From Omnitrophica bacterium GWA2_52_8 (lineage in GTDB: Bacteria; Omnitrophota; Omnitrophia; Omnitrophales; Aquincolibacteriaceae): 5,441 nt of DNA. Made by a program: the position numbers and the translations under genes. The notes beneath the pieces were generated by a model. That model had not been told where the DNA came from. It worked only from the letters and a program-made list of their open reading frames with translations, and searched no databases. This document shows, in pieces, positions 1 to 5,441 of the stretch (the first letter of the stretch is position 1; every line of letters starts with the position of its first letter). Location: contig MHFC01000053.1 in the NCBI GenBank assembly GCA_001804025.1, forward strand, positions 12,791-18,231. Direction: 5' to 3'.

Positions 1-2408
1 GCCACACCAGTCTGACGGTCGACCCTTCCTTTTCTATTTTGGACGGCGGCATTGTCCAGGCCATTTTTTACGGGCTCGGATCGGACGGTACCGTCGGCGC
101 CAATAAAAACAGCATCAAGATCATCGGAGAAAACACGGACAATTTCGCACAAGGTTATTTTGTTTATGATTCCCGGAAGGCCGGCGCGGTGACCATCTCT
201 CATTTAAGGTTCGGACCCGAGCCGATCCAGGCCCCCTACTTGATTTATCACGCAAATTTCATAGCCTGCCATCAGCCTGTTTTCCTTGACCGCTATGACA
301 TGCTGAAAGAGGCCGCGTTCGGCGGAACTTTTCTTTTGAACGCTCCTTTCGGACCGGAAGAGGTTTGGAAAGAACTTCCGTGCCGTATTCAGGAGGACAT
401 GATTGAAAGGAATCTTAAATTTTATGTGATCGATGCCTATAAAGTTGCCCACGATTCGGAAATGGGCGGAAAGATCAATACGATCATGCAGGTTTGTTTT
501 TTTGCCATCTCGGGGGTTTTGCCGCGTGACCGGGCGCTCGCGGAGATCAAAGAATCGATCCGGAAGACGTACGCAAAAAAAGGCGAGAGCATCGTTGCTC
601 ATAATCTCAAAGCGGTTGACAAGACCCTTGAGAATCTTTTCGAGGTTTCTGTTCCGCTTTCGGCCGGAGAGATCAAGGTGCGGCCGCCGGTTTCGGAGAA
701 ATCACCGCAGTTTGTCAGGGAAGTCTTAAGTGCGGTAATCGAAGGCCGGGGAGACGCGCTTCCGGTCAGTTGTTTTCCGGCCGACGGCACTTACCCGACG
801 GGGACGTCGCAATGGGAGAAACGGGACCTAGCCCGTGAAATTCCGGTATGGGAACCTAAAGTCTGTATCGAGTGCGGCAAATGCTCCATGATTTGCCCTC
901 ACAGCGCCGTGCGGATCAAAGTTTATGAGTCTGCGGTTTTGAAGGAGGCTCCGGCGGCATTTAAGTCGCGCGAGGCCCGGGACCCGGACTGGAAGGGGCA
1001 GCACTACACCATTCAAGTGGCGCCCGAAGATTGTACCGGCTGCGGCCTCTGTGTCGAAATTTGTCCGGCGGTGGCGCCGGGCGCACTCAAAAGTGCGGGG
1101 GTGAAAGAAGAAGCCGGCAGGGTTCCGCAAGCGCCTATGAAGGCGCTTCATATGGAGCCGCAGCCGCCGCTGCGGGAACAGGAAAAAAAGAATTGGGAAT
1201 TTTTTTTGAATGTGCCCGTCTATCCGCGAGAGCGTATCAAGGTTACGTCGGTGCGCCATGAGCAGCTGCAGGAGCCCCTCTTTGAATTTTCGAGTGCCTG
1301 CCTGGGATGCGGTGAAACCCCGTACATCAAGTTGGTTACGCAGCTTTTCGGGGACCGGGCCATGGTGGCGAATGCGACCGGATGTTCCTCGATTTTTGGC
1401 GGCAATCTTCCCACCACGCCGTGGACCAAGAACAAGGAGGGACGGGGGCCCGCCTGGGCCAATTCCCTCTTTGAAGATAATGCGGAGTTTGGCTTTGGTT
1501 TCCGCGTCTCGATCGACAAACAGAAAGAAAACGCCGAGGAGTTGCTGCGGAAATTGTCGTCCGAAGTCGGGTGCGGGTTGTCCGAAGCGATTCTGTCAGC
1601 GAGCCAGCAATCGGAGGCGGAGATCTATGAGCAACGCAAAAGAGTTCAGATGCTCAAAGAGAAACTATCAACACTCAAAGGGGGCAACAACGAAGTCACA
1701 CGGCTCTTAGGGCTTGCGGACATGCTGGTTAAAAAGAGTGTTTGGATCATCGGCGGCGACGGATGGGCGTATGACATCGGATTCGGCGGGCTGGACCATG
1801 TTTTGGCCAGCGGAAGGGATGTCAACGTTCTGGTGCTCGATACGGAAGTATACTCCAATACCGGCGGCCAGATGTCCAAGGCTACGCCGCGCGGTGCGAT
1901 CGCAAAATTTGCGGCGGCGGGGAAGCCGACGGCCAAAAAGGATTTAGGTCTCATGGTGATGACTTACGGCAATGTTTATGTCGCCCGCGTTGCGATGGGG
2001 GCAAGGGACGAACAGACGCTCAAAGCTTTTCTTGAGGCGGAATCTTATGAGGGGCCTTCATTGATTATCGCGTACAGTCACTGCATTGCGCACGGGATTG
2101 ACATGACGAACGCCTTGCAGGGTCAAAAGGCCATTGTGGATTCCGGCCAGTGGAATCTTTTCCGCTATGATCCCAGGCGTCTGGAAAAAAACGAAAACCC
2201 TATGATCCTTGACAGCCGTTCCCCCCGTTACGGAGTGGACAGTTATCTGATGATGGAAAACCGTTTTAAACAGCTTGCCCAGACCCGCCCTGAAGATGCG
2301 AAGCGGTTATTTAAGCAGGCACAAAAAGACGCGGATGTCCGCTGGCGGCTTTATGAGTTTTTGGCCAAGGGGCTGTCCCATGATTTATTTTCTAAAGAAA
2401 GCGGGTGA
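1..2408 (+). CDS. nifJ: Pyruvate:ferredoxin (flavodoxin) oxidoreductase, 5'-truncated by window edge
   Basis: This cytoplasmic enzyme oxidatively decarboxylates pyruvate with CoA to acetyl-CoA and CO2 and passes electrons to ferredoxin or flavodoxin. The reading frame is open from position 3 to the TGA at 2406-2408, about 801 codons. Single-chain family members have about 1,170-1,230, so roughly 370-430 N-terminal residues lie outside the window. The TTG at 39 is internal, because the upstream codons read family-like HTSLTVDPSF. Numbering from 39, the order is: GLGSDGTVGANKNSIKI (about 13-29); the EKR motif (260-262) of the EKR domain; a two-[4Fe-4S] ferredoxin domain (Cys 276/279/282/286 and 332/335/338/342); and the C-terminal thiamine diphosphate domain with GDGWAYD (Asp574) and YSNTGGQ (605-611). 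Cys 421, 424, 449 and 682 match the four ligands of the proximal cluster known from the Desulfovibrio africanus enzyme. All visible cofactor residues are intact. The symbol is the usual one for the single-chain form. Confidence 0.97.
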   Translation, partial: HTSLTVDPSFSILDGGIVQAIFYGLGSDGTVGANKNSIKIIGENTDNFAQGYFVYDSRKAGAVTISHLRFGPEPIQAPYLIYHANFIACHQPVFLDRYDMLKEAAFGGTFLLNAPFGPEEVWKELPCRIQEDMIERNLKFYVIDAYKVAHDSEMGGKINTIMQVCFFAISGVLPRDRALAEIKESIRKTYAKKGESIVAHNLKAVDKTLENLFEVSVPLSAGEIKVRPPVSEKSPQFVREVLSAVIEGRGDALPVSCFPADGTYPTGTSQWEKRDLAREIPVWEPKVCIECGKCSMICPHSAVRIKVYESAVLKEAPAAFKSREARDPDWKGQHYTIQVAPEDCTGCGLCVEICPAVAPGALKSAGVKEEAGRVPQAPMKALHMEPQPPLREQEKKNWEFFLNVPVYPRERIKVTSVRHEQLQEPLFEFSSACLGCGETPYIKLVTQLFGDRAMVANATGCSSIFGGNLPTTPWTKNKEGRGPAWANSLFEDNAEFGFGFRVSIDKQKENAEELLRKLSSEVGCGLSEAILSASQQSEAEIYEQRKRVQMLKEKLSTLKGGNNEVTRLLGLADMLVKKSVWIIGGDGWAYDIGFGGLDHVLASGRDVNVLVLDTEVYSNTGGQMSKATPRGAIAKFAAAGKPTAKKDLGLMVMTYGNVYVARVAMGARDEQTLKAFLEAESYEGPSLIIAYSHCIAHGIDMTNALQGQKAIVDSGQWNLFRYDPRRLEKNENPMILDSRSPRYGVDSYLMMENRFKQLAQTRPEDAKRLFKQAQKDADVRWRLYEFLAKGLSHDLFSKESG

Positions 2409-2575
2409 TGTTATTGTCCGTTATCGGCCGGCTGAAAAACTCCGCGCTGACTTCACTTCTATTTTTATTTGCGGCGGACATGATCGCATGCGTGCTATGG
2501 CTGATTTCCGCCGCTTTAAACGGACGGCTTAATGAATGTTCCGGGAAGAAAGTTTTGCGGCGCAACGCGCCGTGA
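2408..2575 (+). CDS. Putative 55-aa single-pass membrane protein, coupled to the oxidoreductase stop
   Basis: This is an unrecognised small ORF whose ATG (2408-2410) shares its A with the TGA of the preceding oxidoreductase gene (TGATG). That is the classical arrangement for translational coupling. There is no good separate Shine-Dalgarno sequence, only a weak GCGGG just upstream. The product begins MLLSVIGRLK, has a hydrophobic stretch at about residues 12-37 (with one acidic residue, Asp24, in its middle), and ends in a basic tail (Lys47, Lys48, Arg51, Arg52). This is consistent with one membrane span, though a span carrying a central Asp is atypical. The last codons lie in a perfect 6-bp hairpin, CGGCGC-AAC-GCGCCG (2558-2572), that abuts the TGA. 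I know of no such partner for pyruvate oxidoreductases, and a chance ORF of this length is quite possible. Confidence 0.33.
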   Translation: MLLSVIGRLKNSALTSLLFLFAADMIACVLWLISAALNGRLNECSGKKVLRRNAP

Positions 2576-2827
2576 TCTTGCGATTATCCGGGCCATAATG
2601 GCTCCCCTCCCGTTGCGTATCACACAGGCATTCCTCCGCCATAACGTCGCTATTCACAAGAGGTTGTAATGCCCCGCCGGTCTTAGCTTTTTTATTTTGC
2701 GGGAAATAATAACTTTTTTTAATTCGAAGATGGGAACGGGGTTGTTGTAATGGAATCCGGTAAATGATTCCTGAGCTTCCGCAATATGGCCGCGTTGGTC
2801 GGCCCTTTTGCAAAGGCCCTGTGATTA
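2576..2827. other. Intergenic stretch with no recognisable gene
   Basis: This lies between the micro-ORF and the MITE-like element. Neither strand gives a convincing protein. A 94-codon minus-strand frame crosses it (2529-2813), but its translation has no family resemblance and it runs into the plus-strand micro-ORF. Small features visible are an 11-bp palindrome GCCATAATGGC (2592-2602), an AT-rich patch with T runs around 2686-2720, and a weak imperfect hairpin at 2801-2818. None is a clean intrinsic terminator. The stretch may be the 3' region of the oxidoreductase unit or a decayed gene. Confidence 0.5.
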
Positions 2828-2847
2828 AGAGCCTATCCCGATATCAA
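2828..2847 (+). repeat. Left terminal inverted repeat (20 bp)
   Basis: The sequence starts AGAGCCTATCCCG and pairs perfectly over 20 bp with 2964-2983. After one mismatch (C2848 opposite T2963), two more pairs follow. The outermost A/T pair may belong to the TAA target duplication rather than to the element, which would make the true repeat 19 bp beginning GAGCC. Confidence 0.9.
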
Positions 2848-2982
2848 CTTGGGCTGCAATTTTGACTTTCGGCCTGCGCCTTTGCGATCCTCGGCTTACA
2901 TCCTCTTCAGGATGCGCGCCTTGGCTCGCTTCGGCAACGAAATTCAAAATTTCGTTTCTGAATTTGATATCGGGATAGGCTC
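2829..2982. mobile_element. MITE-like non-autonomous element with long terminal inverted repeats
   Basis: This is a compact non-coding element bounded by perfect inverted repeats, GAGCCTATCCCGATATCAA on the left and its exact reverse complement on the right. A TAA flanks each side (2826-2828 and 2983-2985), as expected for a 3-bp target duplication. The interior encodes no credible protein and is itself self-complementary. Further paired blocks are 2858-2865 with 2944-2951, 2867-2871 with 2938-2942, 2872-2874 with 2933-2935, 2876-2878 with 2927-2929, and 2884-2891 with 2909-2917 (one bulge), leaving a loop of about 17 nt. GAG termini and a TNA target are features I recall for the IS1031 subgroup of the IS5 family, so mobilisation by such a transposase is a reasonable inference. 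No transposase gene is in the window. It could instead be a non-transposing intergenic repeat family with a structural role. Confidence 0.72.
2936..2956. repeat. Internal hairpin of the MITE-like element
   Basis: AACGAAATT and AATTTCGTT form a perfect 9-bp inverted repeat around a CAA loop. It competes with the end-to-end pairing of the element, because part of it (2938-2951) also pairs with 2858-2871. The transcript could therefore switch between one long hairpin and local hairpins. A second local hairpin, CATCCT-CTTC-AGGATG, lies at 2899-2914. Confidence 0.6.
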
Positions 2983-2983
2983 T
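2964..2983 (-). repeat. Right terminal inverted repeat (20 bp)
   Basis: This is the exact reverse complement of 2828-2847, reading TTGATATCGGGATAGG and onwards on the + strand and followed by AAATA. It ends 29 bp before the prfC start codon, and its first six bases, TTGATA, resemble a -35 box. Confidence 0.9.
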
Positions 2984-2992
2984 AAATAAAAA
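2964..2992 (+). promoter_or_regulatory. Possible sigma-70 promoter at the right edge of the MITE-like element
   Basis: TTGATA (2964-2969, 5 of 6 to the -35 consensus) and TAAAAA (2987-2992, 4 of 6 to the -10 consensus) are separated by 17 nt. The -35 lies inside the right inverted repeat and the -10 just beyond it, so insertion would have created the promoter. A start near 2999 would leave a very short leader before the ATG at 3013 and would lose the only ribosome-binding-like AGGA (2996-2999), which argues against it. Confidence 0.2.
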
Positions 2993-3012
2993 ATGAGGAA
3001 CATTTCAAAGAA

Positions 3013-4641
3013 ATGAACGAGCAATTGCAGCATGAAATCGCGCGGCGGCGCACTTTTGCGATTATTTCCCATCCGGACGCCGGCAAAACAACGCTGACCG
3101 AAAAGCTTTTGCTTTACGGGGGGGCATTGAGACTGGCGGGCTCCGTGACGGCCCGCAAGAAGCAGCGGGACACAGCATCGGATTGGATGGAGCTTGAAAA
3201 AAAGCGCGGCATCTCCATTTCCTCGACGGTCCTTCAATTTGATTTCGACGGCTACCGTTTAAATCTTCTCGATACCCCCGGTCACAAGGATTTTTCGGAA
3301 GACACCTATCGCGTGCTGATGGCCGTCGACGCGGTGATTATGGTCATTGATGCCGGAAAGGGAATTGAAAGCCAAACAATAAAGCTGTTTCAGATTTGTA
3401 AAAAACGCGGAATCCCGCTGTTTACGTTTATGAATAAAATGGACCGGCCGTCTTTGCCGCCCTTGGCGCTCATTGATGAGGTGGAAAAAGTGCTGGGCAT
3501 CCATGCTTTTCCCGTTAACTGGCCGCTGGGTCAGGGTATGGATTTTAAGGGCGTGTATGACCGATTATCGCAGACGGCGCATTTATTTGAACGGGTTACC
3601 GGCGGCATGTACCGGGCTCCCGTTTCTCTTCACAGCATTTCGGACCCGCATCTTGAGAGACTGCTTGACCCTTCGGTATATCATCATACCGTTGATGAAA
3701 TTGCTTTATTGAATGAAGCCCATGCGGGATTTGAGCCGGCCTCGGTTCTGGAGGGAAAAACGACGCCCGTGTTTTTTGGCAGTGCCGCCAACAATTTCGG
3801 CGTCGAGCTGCTTTTGCGTGGGTTTCTATCCTATTCAGCGCAGCCACAAAGCCGTCAGGCAAGCAGCGGCAGGGTAGACCCGGCGGACGAGTCATTTTCG
3901 GGGTTCATTTTTAAAATTCAAACGAACGCAAATCCGCTGCACCGCGACCAAATCGCGTTCTTGCGTGTTTGTTCCGGGAAATTCGACCGTCAAAAACCGG
4001 TCTGTCATACGCGTTCCGGAAAACGCTTCAAGCTTTCCAATACCCACCGGGTTTTCGGACAGGGGCGGGAAGTTGTCGATATTGCTTATCCGGGCGATAT
4101 CGTCGGTATCGTCGGACGGGACGAATTTAAAATCGGGGACACGCTGAGTGATAATCCGTTGATTCATTATCATGAAATACCCAGATTTGCGCCTGAATGC
4201 TTCGGCTATTTAAGCAATCCCAATCCCGCACAATACAAACCGTTCCGTAAGGGGCTTGAATATCTGCTCCTTGAAAATATCGTCCAGGTTTTCAGTTTTG
4301 AAGACAATATCCGGGGCCCTCTTTTCGGTGCTGTGGGCCCGCTTCAATTTGAAGTGCTTCAATATCGCTTGAAGTCCGAGTATGGTGCAGAATCGACTCT
4401 GGAGATGATGCCCTGGACGCTGATGCGCTGGACCCGCGATCAACCGGATCCAAAGCGGCTTCAGGAGTTCTCGCCGTACGGGGGGCAAGTCGGCCGGGAC
4501 GATCGCGGCCGTGCCGTCATTTTTTTTCCGTCTAAATGGTCTCTGGAACGTTTTTGTGAGGAACATCCCGGGCTTGAGTTGATGGATACGCAGGAAGTCT
4601 CTTTGCCAGATGAGAAGACTGCAAACGAAACCCCCGGATAG
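3013..4641 (+). CDS. prfC: Peptide chain release factor 3 (RF3), complete
   Basis: RF3 is a cytoplasmic translational GTPase that recycles RF1 and RF2 from the ribosome after peptide release. The 542-residue product is complete and slightly longer than E. coli PrfC (529). Visible GTPase elements are the P-loop SHPDAGKT (19-26), RGIS (65-68, switch I), DTPGH (87-91), NKMD (141-144) and SAA (257-259). The start TFAIISHPDAGKTT and the phrase SDWMELEKKRGIS are RF3 signatures that separate it from EF-G and LepA. The beta-barrel domain (HRDQIAFLRVCSGKF, then AYPGDIVGIVG) and the C-terminal domain (GAVGPLQFEVLQYRLKSEYGAES) follow. The ATG fits because only 13 residues precede the conserved TFAII block. 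AGGA (2996-2999) is 13 nt away, a long spacing, so initiation may be weak. The gene starts 29 bp after the MITE-like element and stands alone. Confidence 0.97.
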   Translation: MNEQLQHEIARRRTFAIISHPDAGKTTLTEKLLLYGGALRLAGSVTARKKQRDTASDWMELEKKRGISISSTVLQFDFDGYRLNLLDTPGHKDFSEDTYRVLMAVDAVIMVIDAGKGIESQTIKLFQICKKRGIPLFTFMNKMDRPSLPPLALIDEVEKVLGIHAFPVNWPLGQGMDFKGVYDRLSQTAHLFERVTGGMYRAPVSLHSISDPHLERLLDPSVYHHTVDEIALLNEAHAGFEPASVLEGKTTPVFFGSAANNFGVELLLRGFLSYSAQPQSRQASSGRVDPADESFSGFIFKIQTNANPLHRDQIAFLRVCSGKFDRQKPVCHTRSGKRFKLSNTHRVFGQGREVVDIAYPGDIVGIVGRDEFKIGDTLSDNPLIHYHEIPRFAPECFGYLSNPNPAQYKPFRKGLEYLLLENIVQVFSFEDNIRGPLFGAVGPLQFEVLQYRLKSEYGAESTLEMMPWTLMRWTRDQPDPKRLQEFSPYGGQVGRDDRGRAVIFFPSKWSLERFCEEHPGLELMDTQEVSLPDEKTANETPG

Positions 4642-4712
4642 AATCCCGGTTCATTTTACATGAAGCATGAATTTTTAAAGCTGAACGGATTATGTTTTTT
4701 TGCTGATGATCG

Positions 4713-4744
4713 AAAGCATTGTGGGGAATTGGCTTTATTTTTTT
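4713..4744 (+). terminator. Weak candidate intrinsic terminator after prfC
   Basis: A short inverted repeat AAAGC (4713-4717) and GCTTT (4732-4736) is followed by A and seven T's (4738-4744). The stem is only five base pairs, AT-rich, with a 14-nt loop. Only the T run is typical of a terminator. It lies about 70 bp past the prfC stop, a plausible place. Confidence 0.22.
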
Positions 4745-4770
4745 GATCGCCGGTTTTCGCTGGTTTTAAA
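4743..4770 (+). promoter_or_regulatory. Weak candidate promoter upstream of the terC-family gene
   Basis: TTGATC (4743-4748, 4 of 6) and TTTAAA (4765-4770, 4 of 6) are separated by 16 nt. The spacer is a tandem imperfect 10-bp repeat, CGCCGGTTTT and CGCTGGTTTT (4748-4767). A start site near 4777 would leave a leader of about 50 nt containing the inverted repeat CTGTT-AAGG-AACAG (4780-4793). The match is weak. Confidence 0.18.
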
Positions 4771-4779
4771 CACATCGGC

Positions 4780-4793
4780 CTGTTAAGGAACAG
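4780..4793. repeat. Short inverted repeat in the terC-family leader
   Basis: CTGTT-AAGG-AACAG is a perfect 5-bp inverted repeat with a 4-nt centre, about 37 bp before the start codon. It could be an operator half-site pair or a small leader hairpin. It is short enough to be chance. Confidence 0.2.
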
Positions 4794-4816
4794 TCAGGTG
4801 ATGAATAATAATAAAA

Positions 4817-4822
4817 GGGAGG
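4817..4822 (+). promoter_or_regulatory. Strong ribosome binding site for the terC-family gene
   Basis: GGGAGG lies 7 nt before the ATG at 4830, close to the ideal spacing. This decides the start of the gene: the upstream ATG at 4801 is in another frame, and translation from 4830 gives the family's N-terminal membrane segment at once. Confidence 0.8.
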
Positions 4823-4829
4823 CAAAGGC

Positions 4830-5441
4830 ATGGAGGCTGTGCCGCTTTGGGGATGGGTTGCCTTTAATGGTTTTGTATTGGCCATGCTGGCCGTGGATCT
4901 CTTCCTTTTTCACCGCGACCCTCATGAAGTCAGCATCAAGGAAGCGCTTACCTGGAGCGGAGTCTGGATCGGCCTCGCCTTGATTTTCAATGCCGGGATT
5001 TGGCACTGGCACGGAAGGCAAGCGGGACTTGAATTTTTGGCCGGGTATTTGATTGAGAAGTCGCTCAGCGTCGACAATATTTTTGTTTTCCTCATGATCT
5101 TTGCCTTTTTTAAAGTTCCCGCGAAATACCAGCATGAGGTTTTATTTTGGGGGATTTTAGGGGCGCTCGTATTGCGCGCGGGTTTTATCGCCGGTGGTAT
5201 TGCCTTAATCAAAAACTTTCATTGGATCATTTATGTCTTTGGATCGTTTCTTGTGTTTACCGGTATTAAAATGGCGCTTGATAAGGACAAGGAAATTCAT
5301 CCCGAAAAAAATATCGTCTTGAAGCTCTTTCGCAAAGTTATGCCGGTAACTGGGGACTACGAGGGGGGAAGGTTTTTTGTTAAAAAAGACGGCCGGTCTT
5401 ACGCCACGCCTCTGTTTGTGGTTCTGATTGTCGTTGAAACG
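4830..5441 (+). CDS. TerC/Alx-family integral membrane protein, 3'-truncated by window edge
   Basis: TerC-family proteins are polytopic inner-membrane proteins. Characterised members (E. coli Alx, Bacillus MeeF/MeeY) are linked to manganese export, and TerC itself to tellurite resistance. The frame is open for 204 codons to the window end, against 321 residues in E. coli Alx, so about a third is missing. Hydrophobic spans are visible at about residues 8-27, 41-58, 70-94, 104-127 and 132-150, with a sixth beginning at about 193. The family hallmark is EKSLSVDNIFVF (76-87) with the conserved Asp82-Asn83, and Asp23 in the first span (AVDLFLF) is the likely counterpart acidic residue. PAKYQHEVLFWGILGALVLR (97-116) and EIHPEKN (155-161) also match the Alx-like branch. 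GRSYATPLFVVLIVVET ends exactly where the second acidic motif (family form TDxxFAxDSIPA) should start. Manganese specificity is inferred from the family and not shown here. Confidence 0.93.
   Translation, partial: MEAVPLWGWVAFNGFVLAMLAVDLFLFHRDPHEVSIKEALTWSGVWIGLALIFNAGIWHWHGRQAGLEFLAGYLIEKSLSVDNIFVFLMIFAFFKVPAKYQHEVLFWGILGALVLRAGFIAGGIALIKNFHWIIYVFGSFLVFTGIKMALDKDKEIHPEKNIVLKLFRKVMPVTGDYEGGRFFVKKDGRSYATPLFVVLIVVET

Noticed and set aside
2558..2580. GC-rich hairpin 2558-2572 as an intrinsic terminator
   Set aside because: It is followed by TGATCTTGCG, with no U tract.
2522..2602. 26-codon minus-strand ORF (starts MARIIARSRR) behind a GGGAGGGG-like ribosome binding site
   Set aside because: The binding-site match is good, but the peptide is very short and has no supporting context. 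A purine-rich run before an ATG occurs readily by chance.
2672..2718. CCCGC/GCGGG with downstream T runs as an intrinsic terminator for the oxidoreductase unit
   Set aside because: The loop is about 21 nt and the T run after the stem is about 10 nt away, so the geometry does not fit an intrinsic terminator.
2529..2813. 94-codon minus-strand frame in the intergenic region
   Set aside because: The translation has no recognisable family, domain or membrane character. It overlaps the plus-strand micro-ORF and the GC hairpin, and no good ribosome binding site precedes its ATG.
2828..2983. CRISPR-like or tRNA-like interpretation of the repeat region
   Set aside because: There is only one inverted pair and no direct repeats with spacers. 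No cloverleaf or T-loop motif is present.
4660..4746. 28-codon plus-strand ORF (starts MKHEFLKLNG) between prfC and the terC-family gene
   Set aside because: There is no ribosome binding site and no family resemblance, and it ends in the T run of the weak terminator candidate.
4642..4829. yybP-ykoY manganese riboswitch upstream of the terC-family gene
   Set aside because: The GGGGA at 4723-4727 is the only resemblance. The rest of the conserved core and the expected helices are not visible.

Overview
This 5.4 kb window is ordinary bacterial chromosome. Three recognisable genes lie on the + strand, each present wholly or in part. In order they are the C-terminal two thirds of a pyruvate:ferredoxin (flavodoxin) oxidoreductase (nifJ/porA type, cut by the left edge), a complete peptide chain release factor 3 gene (prfC), and the first 204 codons of a TerC/Alx-family membrane protein (cut by the right edge). 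The oxidoreductase points to anaerobic or facultatively anaerobic carbon metabolism. The release factor's middle and C-terminal wording resembles, from memory only, RF3s of the Planctomycetes-Verrucomicrobia-Omnitrophota group. That is a weak taxonomic hint and no species can be named.

Layout: 1-2408 holds the oxidoreductase. Its stop codon overlaps the ATG of a possible 55-codon membrane micro-ORF (2408-2575) in a TGATG junction. Positions 2576-2827 hold nothing I can call. Positions 2826-2985 hold the most distinctive structure in the window, a roughly 155-bp non-coding element. It has 20-bp perfect terminal inverted repeats and a TAA on each side, and it looks like a MITE (a non-autonomous transposon remnant). 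The whole element folds into one long imperfect hairpin, and it sits about 30 bp upstream of prfC (3013-4641). A 188-bp gap with only weak regulatory candidates follows, then terC from 4830 behind a strong ribosome binding site.

The three main genes show no obvious functional link. They look like neighbouring transcription units: central carbon metabolism, translation termination, and a membrane transporter probably concerned with metal homeostasis. I found no defence system, CRISPR array, phage gene or tRNA. The observations worth following are the MITE-like element, the chance that it supplies prfC's promoter or leader structure, and the translationally coupled micro-ORF after the oxidoreductase.
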